Shown here one piece after another: positions 38,180 to 47,067 of a stretch of 64,000 nucleotides of DNA. Source of the DNA: Alteromonadaceae bacterium (GTDB lineage: Bacteria; Pseudomonadota; Gammaproteobacteria; Enterobacterales; Alteromonadaceae). The stretch is from contig JABSOI010000024.1 in assembly GCA_013216015.1 (NCBI GenBank), positions 26,027-90,026 of the forward strand, read 5' to 3'. Within the stretch, counting starts at the first letter, position 1, and each line of letters begins with the position of its first letter. Both the position numbers and the translations under genes were made by a program. The notes beneath the pieces are model-generated. The model was not told the DNA's origin, did no database searches, and saw nothing but the letters and a program-made list of their open reading frames with translations.

Positions 38180-38210
38180 GATGGGTTAGCCGAAGGCGTA
38201 ACCCATCAAA
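38176..38210. repeat. half copy of repeat family A overlapping a stop codon
   Basis: GTAGGATGGGTTAGCCGAAG GCGTAACCCATCA is a single end forming a hairpin between two converging genes (HIT and methionine gamma-lyase), where it may serve as a bidirectional stem-loop. Confidence 0.75.
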
Positions 38211-38226
38211 ATACTCAGCCGAAGCA

Positions 38227-39435
38227 TTAGGCAACACGTAGCTTATCTTTGTTTTTAATCGCATCAAGTGATTGAGCAAGATCGGCTAGCAAGTCTTCAA
38301 CATTTTCTAAACCCACAGAAATTCTGATCAAAGTATCACTAATACCAGCTTCAAGACGTTCTTCCTGGGAATAAGGAGAATGCGTCATTGATGCAGGATG
38401 TTGGATCAGAGATTCTGCATCGCCTAAACTAACGGCAATAGAAAATAAATTCATCCGGTTGATAAAATCAGAACCACCCGCTAAATCACTTTTAATTTCA
38501 AAAGCAATAACACCACCAGCGGCTTTCATTTGTTTACCGATAAATTTATACCCCGGATGGCTTTTTAAGCCGGGGTAAAATACGTGGGAAACACTTTCGT
38601 GTTGCTCCAGAAATTCAGCTATTTTTTGAGCGTTGCTACAATGGCGTTCAATACGAATAGGTAAAGTTTTAATACCACGAAGAATTAACCAGGCATCGTG
38701 CGGGCTCATGGTGGCTCCAATATCTTTGAGTACCGTCATTTTTATATTCATGATATGTTCACTTGAGCCACAAATAATACCGGCAACAACGTCACCATGA
38801 CCATTGAGGTATTTAGTTGCGCTGTGAACCACAATATCAATACCGAATTTGCCCGGTTGCTGTAGAACAGGTGTCAGGAAAGTATTATCTACTATTGAAA
38901 GGATCTCGTGTTTTTTAGCAATATCAGCAATTTTTTCAATGTCTAAAACAACTAAATTGGGATTAATAGGAGTTTCAAAGAAAATAACTTTGGTGTTTTC
39001 TTTGATTTCTTTTTCTATATTTTCCGGCGTTGTCATATCAACAAAGCTAACTTCAATACCAAACTTAGTTAACATATGACTGATCAATGCATATGAACAA
39101 CCATAAATAGCTTTTGAAGCAATAATATGATCGCCACATTGTAAATTTGCTAACAAGGCACCTGAAACAGCTCCCATGCCAGTAGCTGTTGCAGCGGCAT
39201 CTTCCATATTTTCCATTACTGCAACACGCATTTCCAATTGACGGGTTGTAGGGTTACCTAATCGTGTGTAAATGTAACCTTCTTCGTCTCCGGCAAATCT
39301 GTTTGCACCTTGCTGTGCATCCTTAAATATAAAGGTAGATGTTTGGTATAAAGGTGTTGCTAATGAACCAAATTGCTCGTCATTAATACGGCCGGAATGA
39401 ATAGCTTGAGTTTCAATATGTTTGCTGTTGTTCAT
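38227..39435 (-). CDS. megL: methionine gamma-lyase (PLP-dependent)
   Basis: 402 residues of the Cys/Met metabolism PLP family. PLP lysine K208 is in SATKYLNGHGD. Y111 and C113 in IYGCSY match Tyr114 and Cys116 of Pseudomonas methionine gamma-lyase; the Cys separates it from cystathionine gamma-synthase/lyase. The expected reaction is L-methionine to methanethiol, 2-oxobutyrate and ammonia, cytosolic. Transcribed away from a TyrR-family regulator with TyrR-box-like sites between. RBS GAGAG precedes the ATG. Confidence 0.88.
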   Translation of the reverse strand: MNNSKHIETQAIHSGRINDEQFGSLATPLYQTSTFIFKDAQQGANRFAGDEEGYIYTRLGNPTTRQLEMRVAVMENMEDAAATATGMGAVSGALLANLQCGDHIIASKAIYGCSYALISHMLTKFGIEVSFVDMTTPENIEKEIKENTKVIFFETPINPNLVVLDIEKIADIAKKHEILSIVDNTFLTPVLQQPGKFGIDIVVHSATKYLNGHGDVVAGIICGSSEHIMNIKMTVLKDIGATMSPHDAWLILRGIKTLPIRIERHCSNAQKIAEFLEQHESVSHVFYPGLKSHPGYKFIGKQMKAAGGVIAFEIKSDLAGGSDFINRMNLFSIAVSLGDAESLIQHPASMTHSPYSQEERLEAGISDTLIRISVGLENVEDLLADLAQSLDAIKNKDKLRVA

Positions 39436-39480
39436 TTAACTCTCTCAAATGAATTGCACATTTTTTAATAACTTTAATAA

Positions 39481-39520
39481 CTTTTATAATTTTTTATAAT
39501 TTTTTATAATTTTTTATAAG
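39481..39520. repeat. 10-bp tandem repeat
   Basis: Four near-perfect copies of TTTTTATAAT lie just upstream of the methionine gamma-lyase start. The tract is AT-rich and could act as an UP-element-like or bendable promoter segment. Confidence 0.7.
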
Positions 39521-39631
39521 TAATAGTGCATTGTGGTAATTAGTATAAATATAGCGAATAGTGTGCCACTTTATGAAAGACAAGGTTTATCAATAAGTTA
39601 ACGGGTCATTAGATACAAAGGGAATAAAGTC

Positions 39632-39649
39632 TGTAATAATATTAGTACA
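39632..39649. promoter_or_regulatory. TyrR-box-like site 1
   Basis: TGTAAT-N6-AGTACA approximates the TyrR box TGTAAA-N6-TTTACA. Confidence 0.4.
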
Positions 39650-39719
39650 AATAAGACGTGTTTATTATCAAATGCAGGACTAATCTGCTTGCAGGTCAAT
39701 AAAATAGGGGATATTACTT

Positions 39720-39737
39720 TGTAATAATTATAGTACG
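39720..39737. promoter_or_regulatory. TyrR-box-like site 2
   Basis: TGTAAT-N6-AGTACG is a weaker box adjoining site 3. Confidence 0.3.
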
Positions 39738-39738
39738 G

Positions 39739-39756
39739 TGTAATATGTTTATTACA
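39739..39756. promoter_or_regulatory. TyrR-box-like site 3
   Basis: TGTAAT-ATGTTT-ATTACA, perfect 6-bp arms, ends 14 bases before the regulator's start codon; an autorepression site would fit. Confidence 0.5.
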
Positions 39757-39770
39757 AGCGTGAGGTGTAT

Positions 39771-41408
39771 ATGCGATTAGAGATAAAATCTACCGATAGA
39801 ATTGGTATTAGTCAGGAAATACTTACTATTTTTGCCCAACGTTCGTGGGATTTACGCGCTATGGAAGTGGTTAAGTATTTTACTTATGTGCATATTGTGG
39901 AAACAGAACTCAGATCACTGGATGTTAATAACTCATTATCTGGTCTCGATGGTTTTATTCAATGTCGGGAAATAGATTTACTTCCCTCTGAGCGTAGAGA
40001 AAATCATTTACAAGCTTTATTAGCCAAGATCCCTGATCCTATTCTTGATATTGATGATCAAGGGATAGTGTTAGCGATTAATCAGTCAGTAAGAAAGTTG
40101 CTGTTGAATAGCTCTCAGAAAGATCAGGCGAACAGTTTTGAAGGTCAATGTATTGCAGAATACATTGATCAAGACTATCAGACTTTATTAACCGATAAAC
40201 CCGTCAGTATCGCAATTACCTTTGTCGGTCAGTCATACATTGCAGATCTTAGCCCTGTATTTGCAGATACTAAAAACACTGACAGCACTGTGACTGGTGC
40301 GGTGATTATATTGAGGACGATGAAAACGCTGGGGCGTCAAATATCTTTGATGCAAACCCAAAAAGAGCAGGGCATTGACAGCATAATCGGGCATTCGGCT
40401 AAAATAAAAGTGTTAATAGCCCAGACTCTGCGATTTGCAGAGTTAGAATTACCTGTATTAGTATCAGGTGAAACGGGTACGGGTAAAGAGTTGCTGGCTC
40501 GTGCATTACATAATGCGGGTAAAAGGGCTAAAGCACCTTTTCTGGCGATTAATTGTGCTGCATTACCCGAGCATTTATTAGAAAGCGAATTATTTGGCTA
40601 TGCACCCGGCGCTTTTACCGGAGCGCAAAAAGGTGGTAAACCCGGATTAATTGAACTGGCAAATGGCGGTACTATTTTTTTAGATGAAATTGCTGAAATG
40701 TCGATTTACCTGCAAGCTAAATTATTACGTTTTCTGCAAGATTTGAGTTACCGACGGGTCGGTGGAACGACTGAACTGAAAGCAAATGTGCGTATAATCA
40801 GTGCAAGTCATCAAAACCTGACTGTTCTGCTTGAAAAGAAATTATTCAGGGAAGATTTGTTCTACCGTTTAAACGTACTAAATTTGGAATTGCCGCCGTT
40901 AAGAGAAAGGAAAGATGATATTCCTTTACTGGTACAGCACTTTATTCAAAATGCGGCATTGCAAGTCAATCAAAATGTACCCACTATTACTGAAGAAGCA
41001 ATGATCGCCCTGCAAACCTATAATTGGCCGGGGAATATTCGTCAATTGCAGAATATTTTGTTTAGAGTTGTTGCATTGAATACTAACGAAATAATAGCTA
41101 AGCAAGACTTGATCAGTGCTTTGTCTCAATTTGATGTTAAAGTCGAACTGAGTATTGCAGAAGGAGGTAAAGAGGGCGATAAAGAGACTGGGCATGTTTT
41201 GAGTACAGAGGGTACTAATGCCGAAGCTAATGTTGAAAGTTATACTGGCAGTCAGGTAAAAAACTGGGCGAGTGCACAAGCACAGTTTGAGCTTAAAATG
41301 CTGAGTCAATTATATCCGCTTTATCCAACTACACGCAAATTAGCCGATCGCTTGAATGTTTCGCACAATAAAATTGCAATGAAATTACGCGAGCATGGAT
41401 TAAAATAG
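39771..41408 (+). CDS. tyrR: TyrR/PhhR-family sigma-54-type transcriptional regulator
   Basis: 545 residues from ATG 39771 with GAGGTG RBS; a GTG two codons earlier is less likely. Order: ACT domain (1-75, MRLEIKSTDRIGISQEIL), PAS domain (about 80-185), AAA+ domain (about 205-440) with Walker A GETGTGKE (233-240), and a C-terminal Fis-type HTH (about 520-545). Unlike E. coli TyrR it keeps the GAFTGA loop (280-285) needed for contact with sigma-54, so it may be a true sigma-54 activator as well as a repressor. A variable linker (about 455-505) is rich in Glu/Gly/Thr. TyrR regulators sense aromatic amino acids. Confidence 0.88.
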   Translation: MRLEIKSTDRIGISQEILTIFAQRSWDLRAMEVVKYFTYVHIVETELRSLDVNNSLSGLDGFIQCREIDLLPSERRENHLQALLAKIPDPILDIDDQGIVLAINQSVRKLLLNSSQKDQANSFEGQCIAEYIDQDYQTLLTDKPVSIAITFVGQSYIADLSPVFADTKNTDSTVTGAVIILRTMKTLGRQISLMQTQKEQGIDSIIGHSAKIKVLIAQTLRFAELELPVLVSGETGTGKELLARALHNAGKRAKAPFLAINCAALPEHLLESELFGYAPGAFTGAQKGGKPGLIELANGGTIFLDEIAEMSIYLQAKLLRFLQDLSYRRVGGTTELKANVRIISASHQNLTVLLEKKLFREDLFYRLNVLNLELPPLRERKDDIPLLVQHFIQNAALQVNQNVPTITEEAMIALQTYNWPGNIRQLQNILFRVVALNTNEIIAKQDLISALSQFDVKVELSIAEGGKEGDKETGHVLSTEGTNAEANVESYTGSQVKNWASAQAQFELKMLSQLYPLYPTTRKLADRLNVSHNKIAMKLREHGLK

Positions 41409-41518
41409 ATTAATTAACTGAACAGGGATAATTTCTTTGTATGGGTTGTTCGAGGTTTAATACGTTGAGTTTGTTATTTTTTAGAGATAATCAACGAGCT
41501 GTTTGTGGTGCTAAACTT

Positions 41519-41552
41519 TTGATGGGTTACGCTTGATGCTAACCCATCCTAC
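41519..41552. repeat. half copy of repeat family A
   Basis: TTGATGGGTTACGCTTGATG CTAACCCATCCTAC is a right end only. A small direct repeat (TACATTCTGGCAAG) follows at 41550-41600, between the convergent tyrR and yciH genes. Confidence 0.65.
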
Positions 41553-41603
41553 ATTCTGGCAAGCTTTATTCTTACCCATTTACATTCTGGCAAGTTCTTG
41601 AAA

Positions 41604-41930
41604 TTAACCACCAACAAATTTAACTTTAAAGCCATTTTTTTCTAATATTTGTTTGATCACATCACGTTTGTCGCCTTGTATTTCAATTACTTCACCAACA
41701 ACGCTGCCACCTGTGCCACAGGTTTTCTTTAATTTTTTTGCCAGTTCTTTAAGGCCTTTTGCGTCTAAACCTAAACCTGTGATCGTAATTACCCCTTTGC
41801 CTTTTCTACCTTTAGTTTCACGGCGAACACGGGCAAATCCGTCTGAAGGAGTAATAGTTTTAGTTTTTTCTTTTTGTGTAATTCGGCCTAAGTCGGTTGA
41901 ATAGACAAGGTGAGAGTTGTTATCTTGCAT
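41604..41930 (-). CDS. yciH: SUI1/YciH-family translation factor-like protein
   Basis: 108 residues with the eIF1/SUI1 fold signature: KGVITITGLGLDAKGLKELAKKL (43-65), KKTCGTGGSV (about 67-76) and IEIQGDKRDVIKQILEKNGFKVKFVGG at the end. In bacteria YciH is a non-essential protein reported to affect start-site fidelity. It is convergent with tyrR and divergent from oxyR. Confidence 0.93.
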   Translation of the reverse strand: MQDNNSHLVYSTDLGRITQKEKTKTITPSDGFARVRRETKGRKGKGVITITGLGLDAKGLKELAKKLKKTCGTGGSVVGEVIEIQGDKRDVIKQILEKNGFKVKFVGG

Positions 41931-42082
41931 TGTTATGCCACATGGTGAATATCTAAAAAATAGTATGATGAAAATGCGTTATTTCATTGATGTTGTCAAC
42001 TTAATCATTAAATTGATTGGAATTAATCAGACCAATAGAATAAATTGATGTATAAGAATCTACTCAACAGAAAAAACGATTT

Positions 42083-42988
42083 ATGCAGTTACCTAATTTA
42101 AAGCATCTTCACTATTTATTGGCTTTACACCAACATCAACATTTTTTGCGCGCGGCTCAGGCATGTTTTGTCAGTCAGTCTACTTTAAGCAGTGCCATAT
42201 TAAAGCTTGAAGAGCTGCTGGGATGTCAATTAATAGAACGGGACCACAAAGCGTTTATTTTTACTGTGCAAGGTGAAGAAGTGGTTAAGTTATCAAGGCA
42301 ATTATTAGTATCGGCCAATGAAATGGTAGATTATGCCCAGCAACAAGGTGATCCTCTATCGGGTAGCATCCGTATAGGTTGCATTCCTACTATTGCGCCA
42401 TTTTTGTTAACAGACTTAGTACAAAAATGCCGGCAGACACTGCCATCACTTTCACTTTTCTTACGTGAAGATACCACTGAAAATTTGCTGATGATGTTAT
42501 CAAAAGGGGAAATAGATACTGCGATTTTAGCTTTGCCGATTGGTCAACATCAATATAAAAGCAAAGTGCTGGGGAAGGATATTTTTTATGTTGCCGGCGA
42601 TGAAAATCTTATTAATAAATTTAAGGATAATCTGGATTATCAACAGTTACCAGATGAAAGTGTTTTTCTAATGTCACACGAGCACTGTTTAACCGAGCAT
42701 TCGGTTTCAGCTTGTCAAATTGCCGATCAAAGTAAAGTGAATAACTTTTCAGCTTCGAGCATTGCAACGTTAGTACAGATGACCGCTTTTCACGCAGGCA
42801 TAACATTTTTACCTGAAATGGCGGTGAATAAAGGTATTGGTATTGCTGAGGGGTTAGCTTTCGAAAGGCTAGATGGTGCAGTCTACAGAGAAATTGGCAT
42901 GTTATGGCGTAAAACCAGTACACGACAGCAGACATTTACCAAACTAGCTGAAATTTTGGAAGTTATTATCAGTACGCAAAGTAATTAA
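42083..42988 (+). CDS. oxyR: OxyR-type LysR-family regulator
   Basis: 301 residues with an N-terminal winged HTH (1-62, LRAAQACFVSQSTLSSAILKLEELLG) and a LysR substrate domain (about 90-295). C202 and C211 in HCLTEHSVSAC have the nine-residue spacing of the peroxide-sensing C199/C208 pair of E. coli OxyR. It should switch on catalase/peroxidase genes after disulfide formation; no such target is adjacent. It is possible that it is a diverged OxyR paralog. Confidence 0.85.
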   Translation: MQLPNLKHLHYLLALHQHQHFLRAAQACFVSQSTLSSAILKLEELLGCQLIERDHKAFIFTVQGEEVVKLSRQLLVSANEMVDYAQQQGDPLSGSIRIGCIPTIAPFLLTDLVQKCRQTLPSLSLFLREDTTENLLMMLSKGEIDTAILALPIGQHQYKSKVLGKDIFYVAGDENLINKFKDNLDYQQLPDESVFLMSHEHCLTEHSVSACQIADQSKVNNFSASSIATLVQMTAFHAGITFLPEMAVNKGIGIAEGLAFERLDGAVYREIGMLWRKTSTRQQTFTKLAEILEVIISTQSN

Positions 42989-43021
42989 AAGCTTTATAAA
43001 TTAACTATTTGACTTTACTAT

Positions 43022-43135
43022 GACAGGATGGGTTAGCCGCACGTTTACCCCCATCAAAAGGTGATGTTATCAGGTACTTAAATGTTTGGTGGCGCTCAAA
43101 TGTGATGAGTTACGCTGGAGGATAACCCATCCTAC
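43022..43135. repeat. repeat family A, complete copy
   Basis: AGGATGGGTTAGCCGCACGT at the left and GGATAACCCATCCTAC at the right, somewhat decayed, following oxyR. Confidence 0.7.
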
Positions 43136-43251
43136 TTCTATATTTAACAGCGACATGGTTTATGAATTTAGTATAGAAATAAAATTAATTTATTCCAAAC
43201 TATTTTCTTACCAAGCACTACATTAATAGTATTGAAACAGATAAGACTAAA

Positions 43252-43422
43252 TAGCTAGTACCCATCCCGAAACGGATGTCTACTGCGGACGTCCCACTGG
43301 CACAATCTGAACACCACTATATAAGGTTATTTAGAATGACTAAACGCCCATATCTAGTAATGTTCATATTGCACCATTGGATCGCCCTCGCTACGACCCC
43401 GTTTCTGGACGGGCACTAGCTA
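43252..43422. repeat. 171-bp MITE-like element (family D)
   Basis: The ends TAGCTAGTACCCATCC..GAAACGG and, inverted, TAGCTAGTGCCCGTCC.GAAACGG form roughly 24-bp inverted repeats. A shortened version with the two ends nearly back to back is at 54796-54850. It fills most of the gap before the ECF operon; 43423-43497 is AT-rich. Confidence 0.7.
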
Positions 43423-43497
43423 AGTATTAACAGTACAATTAACAGAAAAACTAGCAGAAAAAATAACAGAAAATCAATAAGAGAAATAGGAATATGT

Positions 43498-44046
43498 GTG
43501 TTTGAACGAAGCGATGAAACGCTGGTAAAACAAGCGCTGAAGGGTAAAAAATCCGCATGGATAACTTTAGTGAAGCGATACGAGAAAAAAATATATAACT
43601 ATACCTTGCGCATGGTCATTAACCCTGACGATGCAATGGATTTGATGCAAGATGTGTTTGTGGCTGTTTTTCGAAATTTGTCTTCCTTTAGAGGCGATAG
43701 CCCATTTAAAGGTTGGTTGTTTAAAATAGCCCATTATCGATGCATTGAACAATATCGCCGCAAGAGGCCAACGCAGTCGTTGGATGATGTGCCTGAACAA
43801 TTTGATGAGTCAGGCGATATTTGTCCTGAGTATCAATTAGCCCAGGGGCAGCAGGCCAGCGAATTAAAACAGGCGATTCATGGATTGCCATTTAACCAGA
43901 AGGTGATCGTTGAATTGAAATTTTTCCAGCAATGTACTTTTGATGATATTGCGACTCAGCTGGGAATTTCGACGAATACGGCTAAGTCTCGTTTGTATAG
44001 TGCACTGGACAAATTAAAAAATCACTTGGAGGTCGATTATGTCTAA
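43498..44046 (+). CDS. ECF-type RNA polymerase sigma factor
   Basis: 182 residues with sigma region 2 (about 20-90, DAMDLMQDVFVAVFRNLSSF) and region 4 (about 120-175, FDDIATQLGISTNTAKSRLYSALDKL). GTG start: AGGAAT precedes it, and an ATG four bases earlier runs into a stop at once. Overlaps the next gene by 8 bases, the usual sigma/anti-sigma coupling. Target promoters unknown; probably includes its own operon. Confidence 0.93.
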   Translation: MFERSDETLVKQALKGKKSAWITLVKRYEKKIYNYTLRMVINPDDAMDLMQDVFVAVFRNLSSFRGDSPFKGWLFKIAHYRCIEQYRRKRPTQSLDDVPEQFDESGDICPEYQLAQGQQASELKQAIHGLPFNQKVIVELKFFQQCTFDDIATQLGISTNTAKSRLYSALDKLKNHLEVDYV

Positions 44047-44836
44047 TAAAGATAAATCAACGAATGAAAGATCAAACAATAAAAGTGCTGGGCATGAACA
44101 AGCGTTTTTAGACTGGTTGGACGGAAAACTATCCGAGTCAGCAGGTCAGGATTTACAAAATAATATTGAGCAAAATGCAGAAGCTTTATCAAATGATGAT
44201 CCCTTAGTAAATGATGAAACAGAGCAATTATTACTGCAAAGAATGAAAACAGCCAAATATGTTGCTCATCAAGCGGAAATTTTACCAGAGCAGGAAGTAC
44301 CAAAATGGGACCGGACAGCAAGTTTTGTCAGTGACAAAGAACCTTGGTGGCAATGGCGTGCTTTACCTGCGATGTCGATGGCTTTTTCAATATTTGCAAT
44401 AGGATTAGTTATATTCAGAGTTGAATTAGTGCTTCAACCAGAAGGACTTATGTTGAGCTTTGGTAATAATCATTCTGCACTTCAGTACACAGCTTTGGCT
44501 AAGTCAGAAGTTAAGTCAGAAGTAGAGCGGCAAGTTAATCAAAAACTAAGAGAATTTGCCAGTGAACAACAAGTGATTTTAGCTAATTATGCTGCCGATA
44601 TTAAAGTGAAGCAGCAAGACAATAATTTGCAGTTGGCCAGTTACATTATGGGAGTGTCAAGGCAGGAACGAAAAGAGGACATGTCTGATTTTATTGGCTA
44701 TTTCAATGACCAGCGTAAAGATGAACAGTTTGACCATAAAGTTAAATTTAACCAGCTTGAGAGAGCTATCAAAAATATTAATTCAACAAGTAAGCGCTAT
44801 AAAGCAAAACCCGCTAACTTGACCTTTAAGGAGTAA
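44039..44836 (+). CDS. probable membrane anti-sigma factor
   Basis: 265 residues: an acidic N-terminal cytoplasmic part (1-105) with AFLDWLDGKLSE resembling the start of anti-sigma domains, one membrane segment (about 109-126), then a Gln/Glu/Lys-rich, mostly helical periplasmic part (about 135-250). No zinc (ZAS) motif is visible. The role is inferred from overlap with the ECF sigma gene. The periplasmic helix could contact the secreted coiled-coil protein encoded next. Confidence 0.75.
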   Translation: MSNKDKSTNERSNNKSAGHEQAFLDWLDGKLSESAGQDLQNNIEQNAEALSNDDPLVNDETEQLLLQRMKTAKYVAHQAEILPEQEVPKWDRTASFVSDKEPWWQWRALPAMSMAFSIFAIGLVIFRVELVLQPEGLMLSFGNNHSALQYTALAKSEVKSEVERQVNQKLREFASEQQVILANYAADIKVKQQDNNLQLASYIMGVSRQERKEDMSDFIGYFNDQRKDEQFDHKVKFNQLERAIKNINSTSKRYKAKPANLTFKE

Positions 44837-44842
44837 CAAAGA

Positions 44843-45769
44843 ATGAAAAAATTAGCATTGTTATTTACTAGCACCCTATTAGCTACTGCGGTTAGTTCTG
44901 CAGCTTTTGCCAGTGATTATTCAGGCATGTATAAACAGCTTAATATAATGAGTGATATTATTAAGTCTTCAGTGGTTGAGTCAAATCGCAATGGTAACTC
45001 AAAAATTTCAAATATATCGTCTACTTACCTAAAAGGACAAGGTATTGTCTTTACGATAAATACAGGGTCAAAATCAAGACACTGGGGTGATTTTAATTTT
45101 AATTTTGGTCGTTCAGACATGCCTTTACCTCCGGTACCTCCGATACCTCCGATATTATCAATAGATGCTGAAGACTTATTGGAATTTGATGTAAATGAAA
45201 CAGTATCTCATGCGATGGAGTCAGCGGCTGAAGGTTGGGAAAGGGCGATGGAAGTATTGCATAGTACACGTGAAGCAGTTCGCGATTTACATGAGGAACA
45301 AAGAGAATTGTCTTACGATGCCAGAGACGTTCAGCGGGCAAAACGTGATATAACGTATCAACTTAAACGTGCAGATGAAGAGTCCAAAAAAGAATTGGAA
45401 GCTGAACTGAAAAAATTGGACAAGCAGAATTCACTATTTGAAAATGTTCGAAAAGAGCTTGATACTAAAATTGCTGAACTGAGAAAGAAACAGCAAATAA
45501 AAGCGAAAGAGCAGTTAGTTGAAAGAGCAGCATATTATAAGTCAATCACTACTGTTTTGGCCGAAACCTTCTGTTCTTATGGTAATGGATTGAAAGCGCT
45601 GCCTGGAAATGAAAATGTCAGTGTTATTCTGAAATCAGCCGGAGAGAAAAACGACCGCCGATATAAAGACAAGATATTTGTGTTCAGTAAAAAAGATATT
45701 AGTGCTTGTACCATGGACAAAATAAATGCAGCTCAGTTATTAGCCAAAGGTAACGAATATCAGTTTTAA
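44843..45769 (+). CDS. secreted coiled-coil protein of the ECF operon
   Basis: 308 residues, no family recognised. Signal peptide 1-23 (cleavage after AFA), a short proline run PLPPVPPIPP (94-103), a long charged coiled coil (about 140-235) and two Cys near the C-terminus (FCSYGNG and DISACTMD), possibly a disulfide. AAGGAG precedes the ATG, which lies 6 bases after the anti-sigma stop. As a periplasmic partner encoded in the operon, it may sense the envelope signal or be an effector. A terminator follows. Confidence 0.7.
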   Translation: MKKLALLFTSTLLATAVSSAAFASDYSGMYKQLNIMSDIIKSSVVESNRNGNSKISNISSTYLKGQGIVFTINTGSKSRHWGDFNFNFGRSDMPLPPVPPIPPILSIDAEDLLEFDVNETVSHAMESAAEGWERAMEVLHSTREAVRDLHEEQRELSYDARDVQRAKRDITYQLKRADEESKKELEAELKKLDKQNSLFENVRKELDTKIAELRKKQQIKAKEQLVERAAYYKSITTVLAETFCSYGNGLKALPGNENVSVILKSAGEKNDRRYKDKIFVFSKKDISACTMDKINAAQLLAKGNEYQF

Positions 45770-45830
45770 TCCTTAATCCTTAATCAATGATCAATAATAA
45801 ACAACCAATGATCATAGGTTTAGCAATAAA

Positions 45831-45856
45831 AAATCCACTTAGTGTGGATTTTTTTG
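45831..45856 (+). terminator. rho-independent terminator of the ECF operon
   Basis: Stem AAATCCAC / GTGGATTT, loop TTAGT, then a run of T. Confidence 0.85.
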
Positions 45857-45887
45857 TATAATACCAATTGGTATAAATATGAAAACT

Positions 45888-46931
45888 TTACCAGCGCCAA
45901 TATTTTAATTTTCTTCTTTGTTTCAAGTTTCTGAACAGATTAATTGGTAGTGATTTTTTACTGGATTTACCATTGCTTAATATATGCTCTACTGCGTCTA
46001 ATATGCGAGTGGATGATTGACCATCTCTGTATGGGTGCAGTTCTTGGGCATAATTATCAATGGCTGCTTTTAATTGCTCATCAGGTGAAAGAGCTGCGGT
46101 AATTGCGTTAGATAATTGTTCCGCTTCGCTAATATTAAGCAAATAGTCTCCGGGATTACTATTATTTAAAGCAATAACTGGTTTCCCCAACAATGAAAAT
46201 TCACCTATTACAGAAGAAGTGTCAGAGATCATGATATCAGCCCATTGCAGCAGTTCATTAATGTTGCGTGATTCAATAATTTTAAAGTTTTCTGAGATGA
46301 GTGTTTTGTACTTTTCGATCCATTGTTTATCCATTTTAGGATGAAATTTAACTATCCAGTTATAATTTCCACGTTTGATTAATTTTGCAATTTCATTGAA
46401 TAAAATAGGAGCAGAAGTTAAAGAAGGGGAAAATGTTGGCGCAAATAAAATAGCGGGTTTTTTCTGATTTAAATGAGGTGTGAAATAAGTCGCTGGCGGG
46501 ACTGTAAATAAATTATCAAGTTTTGGCCAGCCAGTTTCAACAACATCAAAAAATTGATGTTTATCGGCTAATTCTTTAAAGCGAACGGTAGTTGCTATTC
46601 CGTGGGTACAATATAAATCAAAACAATCACGAATAATGAAATGGCCTTTCTTTTTCCATTCAAGGCCATGGAAAACATGAACCTTTATACCAGGAATAAA
46701 ATCAGGAATAATATTACCAGGAACAAAACAAGCGTCCGGATGATATTTGACCGTACTTTCTATATTTTTCAGCACGACTTCTTCTTTAGTAAACTTACTC
46801 ATGTTAACTTCAAAGCTGGTAACAAACCATTTAACTTCATCACCGCGAGAAATCATAGCCTCTTGAAGCGGTCTTAAAATTTCAAATGAATAATTCTGTG
46901 ATATGTAGAATAAGTATCGTTTGCTTGGCAT
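45888..46931 (-). CDS. CDP-glycerol glycerophosphotransferase-like protein
   Basis: 347 residues resembling the C-terminal catalytic part of TagB/TagF-type enzymes: VHVFHGLEWKKKGHF (about 84-98), FHPKMDK (about 197-203), MISDTSSVIGEFSLLGKPVI (about 233-252) and YRDGQSSTRILDAV (about 305-318). Such enzymes transfer glycerol phosphate from CDP-glycerol to a surface polymer or sugar. The basic C-terminus (LKQRRKLKYWRW) could bind the membrane. Together with the cytidylyltransferase upstream it makes a donor-plus-transferase pair. Confidence 0.82.
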   Translation of the reverse strand: MPSKRYLFYISQNYSFEILRPLQEAMISRGDEVKWFVTSFEVNMSKFTKEEVVLKNIESTVKYHPDACFVPGNIIPDFIPGIKVHVFHGLEWKKKGHFIIRDCFDLYCTHGIATTVRFKELADKHQFFDVVETGWPKLDNLFTVPPATYFTPHLNQKKPAILFAPTFSPSLTSAPILFNEIAKLIKRGNYNWIVKFHPKMDKQWIEKYKTLISENFKIIESRNINELLQWADIMISDTSSVIGEFSLLGKPVIALNNSNPGDYLLNISEAEQLSNAITAALSPDEQLKAAIDNYAQELHPYRDGQSSTRILDAVEHILSNGKSSKKSLPINLFRNLKQRRKLKYWRW

Positions 46932-46985
46932 GGTTAAATTTCTTTATTGAAACAGGAAATATAGAGCAATAAGGTTAAGTTGTAA

Positions 46986-47020
46986 TTATTGCTTATTGCT
47001 TATTGCTTATTGCTTAGTGC
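46986..47020. repeat. 7-bp tandem repeat
   Basis: TTATTGC four times, then TTAGTGC, in the gap between the transferase and SDR genes; a candidate slippage locus but not in a coding frame. Confidence 0.85.
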
Positions 47021-47067
47021 TTTATAGATAAAGCTTTAAGGGCAATGATTTAAAAGTAGCGGTAAAA

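Noticed and set aside
46986..47020. Phase-variable tract
   Set aside because: The 7-bp repeat is intergenic and not close to a clear promoter, so no effect on expression can be supported.
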